Shown here piece after piece: positions 22,996-34,311 of a stretch of DNA of 64,000 nucleotides. Source of the DNA: Branchipolynoe longqiensis. Lineage: Eukaryota > Annelida > Polychaeta > Phyllodocida > Polynoidae. The stretch is from assembly GCA_030323885.1 (NCBI GenBank), contig CM059186.1, positions 168,141,417-168,205,416 of the forward strand, given 5' to 3'. The notes under the pieces were generated by a model. That model did not search any database. It had not been told where the DNA came from and saw only the letters and a list, made by a program, of their open reading frames with translations. Position 1 is the first letter of the stretch. Each line of letters starts with the position of its first letter. Made by a program: the position numbers and the translations under genes.

Positions 22996-23290
22996 ATGTA
23001 ACATTTCTTCTTTTTTTTCCATCGGGTGTTTATGCTGTCCATAACATATAAGCCAACATTGGGCAGTTTTCGGCTTTATTTCCTTATAGCTATTGCTTTG
23101 TGGTTAGTAATTCTATGTTAGTTTCTTTGTTTTTTCTTGATAATTGTTTTCCTCCTATGCTATCCCTAGATTAGCCTACTATATCTACATATTATAGGCT
23201 TGTACACAATAGGTGGTTGGTCTGTGGTTGATGCATTGTTTTATTGCTATCTGCTTAGCTTCATGTCCTGGCCACCTTCCAAAGGCTGTC
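22996..23290 (-). mobile_element. Diverged 3' fragment of the CR1/L2-like LINE
   Basis: GTTTATGCTGTCCATAACAT ATAAGCC, then TTAGCCTACTATATCTACAT and ATAGGCTTGTACACAATAGG follow the same order as 57658-58010 and 33590-33860. Heavily decayed. Confidence 0.6.
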
Positions 23291-23384
23291 CAGTTGCTCA
23301 GCTGGAAAATCACTCGTTCGGGAAGCCATAGAGTGACCTTACTAAATGTTTGTGGTTAACTCAAACTCAAAGTCAGATTTATGG

Positions 23385-23560
23385 TGTCATATCAGGATAG
23401 GCTTAGACTCCACGTAGTGGGCACTCCAGGTAGGAGAATGGATTTGTCTCAAATGAGATACCCGACCACCCGCATCGTAATACAATACCCTACCCTACTC
23501 AGAAACATTATCCTGTCAGTAAGACGGCCAGTCACTGGCCTAGACTTCTAATTCGCAGTT
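23385..23560 (-). mobile_element. Decayed SINE-A body
   Basis: GTGTCATATCAGGATAGGCT ... ACATTATCCTGTCAGTAAGA retains only the most conserved SINE-A words on the minus strand. Confidence 0.5.
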
Positions 23561-25559
23561 CCAGGCACATGCGGGTCTCCTGTCTTCTACAGGTATATCG
23601 ATTAGTGTTTGAGTTGATTGGGCAACAGAACACACGATCTGATGCAAGGTACGCGGGTGGTGTAACTGGTAGGCTACCCAATCTAGAGTCAAATGTAGTT
23701 AAGCTTGTATAACCCCATATATTTTAATTCATGCCATATATTTTAGATTAATGATATCAAGTCAATCATTACCATCTATTGTGTTTCAGTTTGAAATAAT
23801 TTGGTTTCAAAATTGCTAACTTTGGAGAAATTTAAACTGAAAGATGTATAAATGATATATATTATCAAAATATTATCAAAATGCCGTTGTGATAGCTATT
23901 AGAAATTGTGTATTTAGCAGTTATTCTTAATGCTTATGTTCTTTATCTGCCTGACGCCAAAAGGTAGAATCCAGGTGGCAGCACCAGGCGAAGCAGAAGG
24001 CCTGACCTGTCGCTTGAGTAGATAAGCGTCAGTAGTGTCAGTTGATGTGAACTGAGGACATTGATAATCCCGTATACAGCAAATATGTGATGCATAAGCA
24101 TTATACAAGTAAAATTAATCGGAAGCTTTCAAACCTTATTATATTTTAAGTCATCTACTATAGTGAACTGGTATTGAATTGTTTATCTATTATGCAGCCA
24201 GGCCGATTGTGTCACACCCCCTTCCTTCAAACACTTAACTTGTTTGGCGGCGCTCACTCACTCTGCCTGTGATTATATATATATATTAAATTAAAATCCG
24301 TCCTTCTGAGCGGGTCCGGCAGTGGTAGTGACCAGGCGCAGCTGGTATCATGCGGTCATGAGCCACTCACAGGTGGCCGAGTAGTGGCGGATGAAGGAAC
24401 AAATCTAGGCAGCAGCAGGTTGGGTAGTACTAACTCAATGAACTAGGAGTGGGTAGTAGCTAATCCACATGACATTAGGGTGTAGACTAAATAAAGGGGA
24501 GAGAACTGCTAGGTGGTACTGTCCTTGTTTATATTCCCATAATAGATTATAGAGCACATATATCATTTCTGTGTAAATAATATTGAATTTAAAAATGGCT
24601 GCAAGACCAGTGCTTTGACAAATACTGAAAGGATCAGGATACTGTATGTAAGTAAAAACAACGACTTTAGATTTAGCTCATTTCACACGGAGCATTCTGC
24701 CACTGTTGTCCCTCCGGATTCTACACTGCAGACAGTATGCATGACCTTTTTACTAAGGTAAAACAGGAAAACATGTTAGCCTTTTTGAGGGCAGCTGGAC
24801 TGTACCACCTTATATAGTTTACTAAATAGATTCTATCAATTATTAATAAAACTTTTCTTTTTCTATGGGAATTTGTTTCCCTTGACCACAAATATATGAT
24901 TGTGAGCTTTCTAATTTAATGAGTGTCTATTGGCACATAATTGATTGTCTGCTTTTACATGTAAAAGTGATGGTTTGAACAACAACAAAAAACATTTCTC
25001 GCCGTGAATATGGCCTATGCTGCCAACACGGCGTAAAGCAACCACCAATCAATCAAAACCCTCCGGATTCACCAGGCAACAATCTCGATACACAGAACTA
25101 ACAACATTATTCCAGTAAAGGCCTAAGCAAAGGTAAGGAAGCAGATATGTGATAAGTATCTATTCATGAATATGTTAATATATAAGTAGATTATGGAATG
25201 TATGAATTGATTATGCACATATTATTAATTATGTAATTGTCTTGTGATTGTAATTGTTATGTACTCTAATTGTATTTGTGTTGATACATGTCAACTAACT
25301 ACTATAACATGCAACTGCTATTTGAGCTCCATGAGGAAGGCAGTGAGCGACCTGGGGGTGAACTGGTCTGCTACTAGGCAGGCACCTTTCTGTTTCCCAC
25401 TTCTCCCTCCAGGTGCTGCTGCCATCACTCTGCGTCTGCCCATTTCCTGCCATGTATAATAAACGAGGACCACCAATCAGCCAAACAAATGAACTTCATA
25501 ATGCAAATTACCGCTCCACTAACCACACATTAAGCGCTTTCTTAACAATTTCCCCCAGA
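23561..25559. other. Unassigned AT-rich sequence
   Basis: No domain-bearing frame. The words TGTTTATATTCCCATAATAG at 24527-24546 recur in the 67-bp repeats at 63584-63760 and near 714-735, suggesting an old dispersed repeat. Confidence 0.4.
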
Positions 25560-25604
25560 AGAAATTAAATCCGCTGACCCCGCTCTGTGCGGGCAGAACC
25601 ATTT

Positions 25605-25800
25605 AGAGACAATGGCGGCCATCTTGGAGTTGTGTGAAGGAGGGAGCCGCTTCATTATGGGTGAGGCTTTGTGTATCGATATCTTTGAGATTATCTTGGA
25701 AATCAGCTGTCCAACCCGATAAGGGCTCGCATCAGCTTCAATTACTGCGCGCTGGGGCGAGGGATGTTCACTGCGCATGCGCTTCCGGCTGCCTTTGCTC
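25605..25800. promoter_or_regulatory. Candidate CpG-type promoter: YY1, NRF1 and ETS motifs
   Basis: AATGGCGGCCATCTTGG (25611-25627) holds two opposed YY1-type cores. The palindrome TGCGCATGCGC (25772-25782), a perfect NRF1-type site, runs directly into CTTCCGG (25782-25788), an ETS core. Local GC is higher than in the flanks. Such clusters mark housekeeping and often bidirectional promoters in animals. No first exon can be picked by eye on either side. Confidence 0.35.
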
Positions 25801-25889
25801 AGTCCGTCCGACGGGATACGCAGAGGGACGAGCCGGGAGCGGGGCGGTGTGTGTGTGCAGCTGCCCGTGAGGGAGACCGGGCCGGCGTT

Positions 25890-25982
25890 CTAAAAGTTAC
25901 TGCCCGGCTGCACACTCTGCCTAGACCAGGATTTGAACCCATACCCCTGCCTTTCCATGTCGAGAGTCCCAACCGTTAGTTT
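25890..25982 (-). mobile_element. SINE-C (third tRNA-like family), fragment
   Basis: Minus strand: TGGAAAGGCAGGGGTATGGG then TTCAAATCC, a B box. The same arrangement (TGGCAGGAATGTGGGTTCAA) occurs at 43330-43430. It abuts a SINE-A copy at 25983. Confidence 0.5.
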
Positions 25983-26325
25983 GTTTGTTGTTGTTTTACG
26001 TCCTAGCAACATCTAAGGTCATATCACGACGGGTACTGACTTGTGACAGTGCAGCCTCATGGTGACTCTATAGTGTTGCCCCACTGGGATACCAGGCCAT
26101 CAGCACCATGATATGATATCCCACTCAGTCACATTATCCTGACACCAACCCAACCAGTCATTGCCCTATCATAGGATTACCGAGCACCTGGCTAGGACGC
26201 GACACATAACTTTGTAAGTCATCGGTTTGAATCGACCAGGGTTCGATCCCGTAGGTTCGAATCCCACGATCTACCAACACGGGACACGGACGCTGAACTC
26301 ATTCAGCCATCCCTGCTGGTCTACT
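25983..26325 (-). mobile_element. SINE-A, full length
   Basis: Tail GTTGTTGTTTTACGTCCTAG, body CACATTATCCTGACACC, B box GGTTCGAATCCC and head ending CCATCCCTGCTGGTC are all present. A small local duplication around the B box (GTTCGATCCCGTAGGTTCGA) is specific to this copy. Confidence 0.92.
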
Positions 26326-26570
26326 CCATTGACGAGGAAGCCTAGGTCCCTGTAACCCTTACAATTGGAAGACCAGTGCTACAGCACCGACACAAATATA
26401 TATAAATACAATGAATTGACCCCCCCCCCCAACAAAAAACAGCCTAGTTGGTTAATTGTTTGGGTCATTCACATCACACTGACAGCTACCTTGGTTCAGA
26501 GCCGCGATTTGACGATGCGAGCAACACTTCCCGCCAGCCTGCAACCATTTAGCGAAGAGACAGTGTGCAA

Positions 26571-28343
26571 CAGGAGAGGCACGAACACCAGCAGGCTACC
26601 ACATGAGGCTACAGCAGGTCACTGGGCTACATGAGGCTACAGCAGGATGCAGGGGGAGGTGCAAACACAGCAGGCTGCCACATGAGGTTACAGGAGGATA
26701 CAGGGGGAGGCACAGACACCAGAAGGCTGCCACATGATGCTACAGCAGGATACATGGGGAGGCACGAACACCAGCAGGCTGCCACATGAGGCTACATCAG
26801 GATGCAGGGGGAGGCACACAAACCAGCAGGCGGCCACATGAGGCTAGAGCAGGATGCAGGGGGAGGCACAACCACCAACAGCCTGCCACATAAGGCTACA
26901 TCAGGACGCAGGGGCAGGCGCAAACACCAACAGGCTACCACATGAGGCTGCAGCAGGATGCAGGGGGAGGCGCAAACACCGACAGGCTGCCACCTGAGGC
27001 TGCAGCAGGACGCAGGGGGAGGCACGACCACCAACAGGCTACCACATGAGGGTACAGCAGGATGCAGGGGGAGGTGCAAACACCAACAGGCTGCCACATG
27101 AGGCTACAGCAGGACGCAGGGGGAGGCACAAACACCAACAGGATGCCACATGAGGCTGCAGCAGGACGCACGGGGAGGCGCAAACACCAGCAGGCTGCCA
27201 CATGAGGCTACAGCAGGACGCAGGGGGAGGCACAAACACCAGCAGGCTGCCACATGAGGCTACAGCAGGATGCAGGGGGAGGCACAAACAGCAGCAGGCT
27301 GCCACATGAGGCTACATCAGGACGCAGGGGGAGTCGCAAACACCAACAGGCTGCCACATGAGGCTACAGCAGGATGCAGGCGGAGACGTGAACCCCAGCA
27401 GGCTGCCACATGAGGCTACAGCAGGATGCAGGGGGATGCACACACACCAGCAGGCTGCCACATGAGGCTACAGCAGGATGCAGGGGGAGGCGGAAACACC
27501 AGCAGGCTGCCACATGAGGCTACAGCAGGATGCAGGGGGAGGCACAAACAGCAACCGGCTACGACATGAGGCTACTGCAGGATGCAAGGGGAGGCCTGTA
27601 TGCATGAATCGGAGTTTGGGCTCTAAACGCGGCTAGGGTAGCTCCACCCAGCTAAGGTTGGAAAATCCGCATGCATGAGCCCGTGCCAGCGCTAACCGCC
27701 GACCGTAGACTAGGGTAAGCTACCCTGATTTCAAGTCAGGTTTAACTGCTAGCCGCGCTGGTTAGTGTACGTGTGTGGCTCTCAATCAATTCAATGCTGT
27801 CATATTTAACAGAATTACGAAATGTTATCGATATTAACGCTGCTGCCGCATCAGCGGCGATATTAATATTTTCGAATCGACGAATGTAAAGTAAACAAAT
27901 CGCCGCCGCCGCAGCGACGTCGATATCCATACTGTCCAACGTCAACTAAACATGGCCGCCGCCGTCGCCGCCGTATCGGCAGCAATATATTTGGTCCAAA
28001 TCTATTAAACGCTGTCATTTTTAACGTAATTACATACGCCATAAGTAAAATTTAATCAAATTAACCCTAAATTTGAACCGATATTAACACTCCCGCCGCA
28101 TTGGCGGCCTTATTCATATTGTCAAATCGAGGGAATTCCCAAATCTATGAAAAATTTCACGGTTAGCTATCCGCCCCGGGTTGAACATTGGTGCATACGC
28201 CTTGACTTAATTAACCAAGGCCCTCCGAGCCGCTGATAGCTACCCCAGAGCTAGCGTGTAGCACCGGCTAAGCCTAACTCCAATTCATGCATACCGGCCC
28301 AGCAGGCTGCCACATGAGGCTACAGCAGGACGCAGGGGGAGGC
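26571..28343. repeat. 52-bp minisatellite split by a DNA element
   Basis: About 20 units of AGGCTACAGCAGGATGCAGG + GGGAGGCACAAACACCAGCA + GGCTGCCACATG from 26571 to 27592. A last unit (CAGCAGGCTGCCACATGAGG...) resumes at 28300 after the element at 27593-28299. The 52-bp period shifts frame each unit, so all minus-strand frames give Cys/Pro/Val-rich open reading frames of ~90-100 codons that are not genes. Confidence 0.96.
27593..28299. mobile_element. ~707-bp TIR element (GTATGCATGA family) inside the 52-bp array
   Basis: The left end GGCCTGTATGCATGAATCGG AGTTTGGGCT is mirrored by the right end AGCCTAACTCCAATTCATGC ATACCGGCC. The interior has two diverged copies of a segment with AACGCTGTCAT...TTAAC and an internal palindrome around GCCGCATCAGCGGC (27844) or GCCGCATTGGCGGC (28096). 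No transposase. About eight bases of the array unit expected at the junction are absent, so the target duplication cannot be read. Confidence 0.8.
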
Positions 28344-28383
28344 CATCTGTTTTCACTTACCGCCGACCAATTAGCAGCCACCC

Positions 28384-30640
28384 GCGTGTGTGGGTGTGTG
28401 GGTGTGTGGGTGTGTGGATGTGTGGGTGTGTGGGTGTGTGGGTGTGTGGGTGTGTGGGTGTGTGGGTGTGTGGGTGTGTGACTGTGTGGGTGTGTGGGTG
28501 TGTGGGTGTGTGGATGTGGGTGTGTGGATGTGTGGGTGCGTGGGTGTGTGGGTGTGTGGGTGGGTGTGCGGGTGTGTGGAGGGGATGTGGAGTGTGTGTG
28601 TGGTTGTGTGGAGGGTATGTGGAGAGTGTGTGGGGGATGTGGGGTATTTGGGGGTTTGTGAGGGTGTGTGGAGGGTTATGTGGTTGTGTAGGTGTGTGGA
28701 GTGTAGGGGTGTGTGGGTGTTGGGTGTGTGGGTGTGGGGTGTGTGGGTGGGTGGGTGTGCTGGCGTGTGGGTGGGTGGGTGTGTGGGTATGTGGGTGTAT
28801 GGGTGTGTGGGTGTGTGGGTGTGGGGTGGTGGGTGGGTGGGGGTGCGGGGGTGTGGGGGGTGGGGGTGGGGGTGGGTACGTGGGTATGTGTATGTGTGGA
28901 TGTGGGGTGTGTGGGTGTGTGGGTGTGTGGGTGTGGGTGTGTGGGTGTGTGGGTGTATGGGTGTGTGGGTGTGTGGGTGTATGGGTGGGTGGGTGTGCGG
29001 GTGTGTGTGGAGGGTGTGTGGAGTGGATGTGTGGTTTTGTGGAGGGTATGTGGAGAGTGTATGGGGGATGTGGGGTATTTGGGGGTTTGTGAGGGTGCGT
29101 GGAGGGTTATGTGGTTGTGTATGTGTGTAGAGTGTAGGGGTGTGTGGGTGTGTGGGTGTGTGGGTGTGTGGGTGTGTGGGTGTGCGTGTGTGTGTGGAGG
29201 GGGTGTGGAATGTGTGGGTGGTTTTGTGGAGGGTAATTGGAGAGTGTGTGGGGGATGTGGGGTATTTGGGGGTTTGTGAGGGTGTGTGGAGGGTTATGTA
29301 TGTGTGTAGAGTGTAGGCGTGTGTGGTGTGTGTGGGTGTGTGTGTGGTGTGTGTGTGGGGGTGGGTGTGCGTGTGTGTGGAGGGGGTGTGGAATGTGTGG
29401 GTGGTTTTGTGGAGGGTAATTGGAGAGTGTGTGGGGGATGTGGGTATTTGGGGGTTTATGAGGGTGTGCGGAGGGTTATGTGGTTGTGTGTGGAGTGTAG
29501 GGGTGTGTGGGTGTGTGGGTGTGGGATTTGTGGTGGGTGGGTGTGCGGGCGTGTGGGTGTGTGGGTGTGTGGGTGTGTGGGGGTGGGTGGGTGTGGGTGG
29601 GGTGGGGTGTGTGTGGGTGTGTGGGCGTGTGTGGGTGTGTGGGTGTGGGTGGGTGGGTGTGTGGGTGTGTGGGTGTGGGGGTGTGTGGGTGTGTGGGTGT
29701 GTGGGTGTGGGGTGTGTGGGTGTGGGTGTGGTGTGTGGGTGTGGGTGTGGGTGGGTGTGTGGGTGTGGGTGTGTGTGTGGGGGTGTGGGTGGGTGGGTGT
29801 GCGGGTGTGTATGGAGGGGTGGGTGTGCGGGTGGGTGGGTGTGCGTGTGTGTGTGGAGGGGGGTGGAGCGTGTGGGTGGTTGTGTGGAGGGTATGTGGAG
29901 AGTGTGTGGGGGATGTGGGGTAGTTGGGGGTTTGTGTGGAGGGTTATGTGGCTGTGTATGTGTGTGTGGCGTGTATGGGTGGGTGGGTGTAGGAGTTTAT
30001 GTGGGGGGCATGGGGTGTGGTGGTGTGGGGGTATGGGTGATGTGTCTGGGTATTTGTGGATGAGTGTGTGTGGGTATGTGTGGATGAGTGGGGCTATGTG
30101 GGGGTATCGATATATGTGAGGTGTGTGGGATGATAATGTGTGTGTGTCCGGACGTGGGAGTATGTGTGGGGTATGTGTGGGTATGTATTGTGTGGGATTG
30201 TGTGGGTGTATGTGGTTATGTGTCGGCGTGGGCGTGTGTTGTAATGTGTGGGTGTATGGGGGTGTGAGGGTGTGGGATTTGTACGTCGGGGTATATGTAT
30301 GGTGTGGGTGTGTATGTGTGCGTGGTGTGTGTGTGTGTTTGGGTGGGTGATATGTATGTGTATGTATGTGTGGGTATGGGTGTGTGGGTGTATGGGGTGT
30401 GTGTGTATCGGTGTATGTGGGTATGTGTGGGTGTGGGCGTGTGTGGTTATGTGTGGGTGGGTGACGGCGTGGGGTGTGTGTTGTGCGTGTATGGGTGTGT
30501 CGGTGTGTGTGGAATGGGTGAGGTGTATGTGTGTGTATGTGTGGGTGTGAGATGTACGTGTGGGTGTGTTGGTGTGGGTTGAGTGTGTAGGTGTGTGTTG
30601 AGTGTTTGTGGAGGGTATGTCTGTGGGGGGCGAGGATCCA
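28384..30640. repeat. 2.2-kb GT/GGG-rich array with embedded ~135-bp blocks
   Basis: (GTGTGG)n is the base unit. Five blocks with the order GTGGAGGG..., TGGAGAGTGTGTGGGGGATG, TGGGGTATTTGGGGGTTTGT, GAGGGTTATGTGG occur at about 28577, 29008, 29194, 29377 and 29854, so a higher-order unit was duplicated within the array. From ~30060 the unit drifts to GTGTATG. The many Val/Cys/Gly/Trp frames on the plus strand and His/Thr frames on the minus are compositional. Alternating GT and G runs favour Z-DNA and G-quadruplexes. Confidence 0.95.
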
Positions 30641-30765
30641 GAGGCAGTTGTGCGTTTACCTCTCAGTGACACAGGCCCTTCCCCTTGTAGAGATTCAGTG
30701 GCGCCACCACACCCGGGCAGGTACACCCTTGGCACCTGACCGCCTCCCAGTCCTCGTTAATTGCC

Positions 30766-30900
30766 CAGACGGGATGACCCAATCAGTTGAGCGCCCGCTT
30801 CCCGAGTCGAAGGTTGTGGGATTCATATACTGGATCAAACCCTCGTAGAGTCAAAGCAATGAGTTACAATTATATACTTGTCAGTCAGTGCCTAGCTTGG
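30766..30900 (+). mobile_element. SINE-A, 5' half
   Basis: GACGGGATGACCCAATCAGT TGAGCGCC carries the A box. A degenerate B box GTGGGATTCATATA follows, then AGTCAAAGCAATGAGTTACA and CTTGTCAGTCAGTGCCTAGC. The 3' half is missing, which is unusual for a SINE and suggests later deletion. Confidence 0.8.
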
Positions 30901-31007
30901 TCTGAAGCTAAATGTCGAAGACTAGTTATCTGTGGGGGAAATGTATCCTATTAATCAATGAATGTAATAACAACATTAATGTAATTTGCAGACAGGAAGT
31001 TGATACC

Positions 31008-31077
31008 TGGCGCTCACATATATGTGATGCATAATGCATTATGCATCACATATATGTGATGCATAATGCATTATGCA
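31008..31077. repeat. Two tandem copies of a self-complementary 34-mer
   Basis: ATATATGTGATGCATAATGC ATTATGCATCAC is followed by a second copy. Each half is palindromic (TGATGCATAATGCATTATGCATCA), so the segment can fold into one long or two short hairpins. Confidence 0.9.
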
Positions 31078-31290
31078 ATTACAAACATTTAATATTGTAC
31101 GGAGGCATACTATTGTACCTGAGCGATTGACACTTGTCGGCACAGGTTGGAGACGAGGTTGGCCGTAGGTGGCGCCACCTGTCAAGTGTGGAGTCGTACG
31201 GAGTATAACCATCGGTAATATATATAATACCAGTAATATCAATGTGTATCAATAATTAGAAACAATTCCCTGCGTTATACATCACATACA

Positions 31291-31292
<2 letters not shown>

Positions 31293-31338
<46 letters not shown>

Positions 31339-31342
31339 TATA
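31293..31342. repeat. (TA)n microsatellite
   Basis: About 20 uninterrupted TA units, then ACATATATATA. Other sequence in 30901-31570 is unassigned. Confidence 0.97.
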
Positions 31343-31570
31343 GCGTGCAGGTTATTCACAGGCATAGTACTGAACTTAATTTCCTGCCAGATCCCTTGGT
31401 GTGGATACGGGCAGGTGGGGCAGGAGGTGCGGGAGGAGGTGGGGCTATGGGGTGGGGGAGATTAGGCCTGGTGGAGCCGCCACCGATAAATCCTGACAGT
31501 AATTAAATTATGCAGATTACACGTAAGTGGGTCAATACCCGCCGCCCGTTAATTGGTGCTATATTATACC

Positions 31571-31800
31571 CCATTCTACCCCCCCCCCCCCCTGTCCTCC
31601 CCCCGGCCCCCCTGTTCCCCCCTCCTCTGGTTCCCTCTCCCCTTCCGCTCATCCCCTCTGCCCACCTCTCCCGCTCCCCCGGTCACCTCTCACCCCCCTA
31701 TGCGCCTCTCACCCCCTCATCCCCTCACCCCCTGCCTCCATCTCCCCCTCTCCCCCTGCCACCTCCCCATCCCCGCGGGCTGCGCCGCGCGCCCTGCCGC
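31571..31800. repeat. C-rich tract
   Basis: C14 at 31578-31591 is followed by irregular CCCCTCT and CCCCCTG words. The plus-strand Pro/Ser frames are compositional. 31801-32144 shows nothing I can name. Confidence 0.85.
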
Positions 31801-32144
31801 CCATTGCGGTAACTACCTTAATGAGATTCGCGTTGAGAGTGGAGTGTTTATTAAGATGTTTGTGCACAACGCCTCTGTCACCATCATTTAACTCAGCGCG
31901 TCACGGCTGGCAGCCCCTCCACACTTACCGTTACACAGAGGACCCGGCAGCGAGCCGGGAGGCCGGCAGTGGTTAGTGTGGTGGGCATCCGGTGGGAGCG
32001 CCACCAGTCACAATCAGAAAATCACTGTAAATGAGTTATTCTCCAAACCTGGGCACCACATATTTGGTCTCAATGTGACGATGTTGATAATTAGGTATTT
32101 TTTTAATTATAGCAAGTCAAATCATCATTGTAGCTTCTGTCTAT

Positions 32145-32748
32145 AATGCCCCGTCACACTACGACGCTTCTCGCCGGCGACCGGTCAACGTGTGGTGTTT
32201 TTGGGCGATAATTAGTGAAATATCGAGACGTGCTGGGGGCGCGTTATGCGCGCGTCGGTACACGTCGGTACACGTCTTTGTCGCCGGCGAGTCGCCGACG
32301 AAAGTCGGCGCGCGTTATTGGTCGCTGAGTGTTTTGAACCTGTCCAAAACTTCCAACGCGCGGCAACGCGCGGGACGAAATGGGTAAGAACGCTAGGAGG
32401 ACGTTAGGCGCGCGTCGCGCTGCGTTGGACGCGCCGGCATAACGTTATGGGAATGCTAGAAAGACGGCGCGCGCGCGGGAGGGTCGTTGCTCACGCGTCG
32501 CGCAAACTGGGCCATTTTTGTTTTACGCCCTACCAACATTTAAGGTTAAATGAAGACGTCGCGCCAAACTTTTTTTTTTTTTTCCCCAGCGCGTATACAC
32601 ACGTTGGCGGCGCGCGCATAACGCGCCGCGCTGACGCCGATCTTTTCTCCCAAACCGCCGAAAAGTTTGACGTTTCTCGACGCGCAAGATTTTATTTCCA
32701 ACGCTGACGGATCGCCGGGAGAAGCGTCGTAGTGTGACAGGGGCATTA
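32145..32748. mobile_element. CTGTCACACTACGACG TIR element, complete simple copy
   Basis: About 600 bp bounded by ATGCCCCGTCACACTACGAC (left) and GTCGTAGTGTGACAGGGGCA T (right), inverted relative to the 18-kb copy and the best single copy of the family. TA, or TAA/TTA with one mismatch, flanks it. The CG-rich interior has words such as GCGCGTTATGCGCGCGTCGG and a T15 run at 32570-32584. Bases 32516-32557 are the SINE-A 3' fragment, bordered by TCGCGCAAACT and TCGCGCCAAACT. Confidence 0.9.
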
Positions 32749-32836
32749 GGTATGTTAGTATTTCGACACATATTGAATCTATCCCACACACAAACTTTGT
32801 TTTCAATTGTTTACTTGTAAGATAAGATTGTTTACT

Positions 32837-33050
32837 TAAAGCTGCGTAGGCTGATAAAAATATCAGATTTTCAAAGCCAAAACAATTATCTAGATTTGAT
32901 CCTACATATCTAACTTAGATAGTGGTGCACTTATTAAGCATTCGTTGCTGGTTAGACTGGGAGACGGAGGCAATTTAATAGAATATTTTACTGCTGAAGC
33001 CTATGGTGTTAGAGTTTTGGCAAGCTTGCACGAATTAATTTTGCAGGTTT
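32837..33050 (-). repeat. Dispersed ~215-bp repeat X, copy 1
   Basis: The minus strand aligns along its length with 57012-57252 and 34312-34517. Shared words include GCAAGCTTGCCAA, TAAGTTAGATATGTAGGATC and TATCAGCCTACGCAGCTTTA. No coding potential or clear terminal repeats. Neither end shows an A-rich tail or a tRNA head. Confidence 0.75.
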
Positions 33051-33574
33051 GTACTTCAAATATCTACTAAAGTTAGTCATTTAAATTAACAGTTGCTTTA
33101 AATATAAGTACGGTATGTTATAACCATCAACCTAATATATTTATCTCAGGAAATGACAGAAACTCAAAATCATCGGACTTTGCAACTTTAACTGTAATCA
33201 GGCAAATCGTGTTTGAATTTGTCATCTACATTCAAATTATGTTCTGGATGTGTCTTCGATTTTCATGTTAAATGAGTGATATTAATGTGTTGCTCAATTT
33301 GCATAAGATCTAAATCAAAAAGTGAAATATATTTGTTCAACCCTGACATATATGCACAATGTGCCAACATTCGTAGAAAAATGGATTCTGCTATTATTTG
33401 GAATGTGTTTTGCTATTATTGGAAGGTTTTCACTTTGGGTTTCCATGTCAAACATTAGTGCCCAGTTTAGAGAATGACACAACTACAACCAGTGGTAGAG
33501 CTTCCATTAATTTATACTCAGAGCTTCCATTAAGTTATACTCAGATTATTAAAGGTGCATAATCCGATTTTAAT
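33051..33574. other. Unassigned AT-rich sequence
   Basis: Contains ACAGAAACTCAAAATCATCG GACTT at 33157-33181, also seen near 21763. The word CATCGGACT also occurs in repeat X. Confidence 0.4.
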
Positions 33575-34212
33575 AAAATATTTTGTATTGAGGCTGTATT
33601 TATACTGCCCATAGCATATAAGCCCGGGTACCCAGGCGTGTTTTCAATGCTGGCCAGTTGTAGTGTTGGTATTATCTTATCACACAGTAGCTGCTGATAA
33701 GTTATTTGATTGCCTGCATTTCAGATAATTGGTTGGTATGGTTAGTAGCCTATGTTATATTTTTTGGATTTTCTTGGCATATATGTGTTTTATTTTTTCT
33801 ACTTTTACGAGTAGACTAGCCTACTCCTATTTACATATCATAGGCTTGTACATAACTGTGTGGTGTGATATCTGGCTACTTTTGACATGGTTACCATCCA
33901 TTGGGCATCCCGATGGTGGGCCGTGACATATCACATGCCCCTTTGCAGTGCAGCTTAGTGGGGGTTTCCTAGCCTTATTTTGCACAGATATTTGTTGTAT
34001 GTTTTTAGGTCAGGAATTTGTCGTTCCTTTACTGTTTGGGCATTCCACACCTTGGCAGCCATTTTCAGCATGCTTCTCTTATGAGCTTTTATTTGGCTTC
34101 TGGTCTGGTTTAGTAGTGGCGCATTATTTGCTCTACTGGACCGTTGTGGTTTTCTTAGGAGTTTATTGTCTTGACTATCCGGTAGTCTTGAGTTTCAGTC
34201 ATTTCCTGAGAT
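33575..34212 (-). mobile_element. CR1/L2-like LINE, 3' fragment with end of RT
   Basis: From TGAGGCTGTATTTATACTGC CCATAG through AGCCCGGGTACCCAGGCGTG it parallels 57658-57720. It continues (CACAGATATTTGTTGTATGT; TTAGGTCAGGAATTTGTCGT; CTTCTGGTCTGGTTTAGTAG) along 58170-58310. Only the last part of the RT frame and the 3' UTR remain. The plus-strand frame at 33948-34214 is an antisense shadow. Confidence 0.85.
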
Positions 34213-34311
34213 AGATATATTATATTGATTGTTATGATCTAACTTTCTTTAGTTTGAAGCAAGTTTTATGTTAAATGGATAACTTTAGAAATATTTGAAG
34301 TTGCAGCCATG

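Noticed and set aside
28388..30119. Large Cys/Val/Gly/Trp proteins
   Set aside because: Translation of the (GTGTGG)n array in several frames; no codon bias or domain.
28384..30640. Interstitial telomere repeats
   Set aside because: The unit is GTGTGG, not TTAGGG, and varies too much. The AGGATTAACTC array at 8048 also does not contain the telomeric hexamer.
33948..34214. Hydrophobic 88-codon plus-strand frame as a small membrane protein
   Set aside because: It is antisense to the end of the CR1/L2-like LINE, and the same sequence recurs at 58130-58310.
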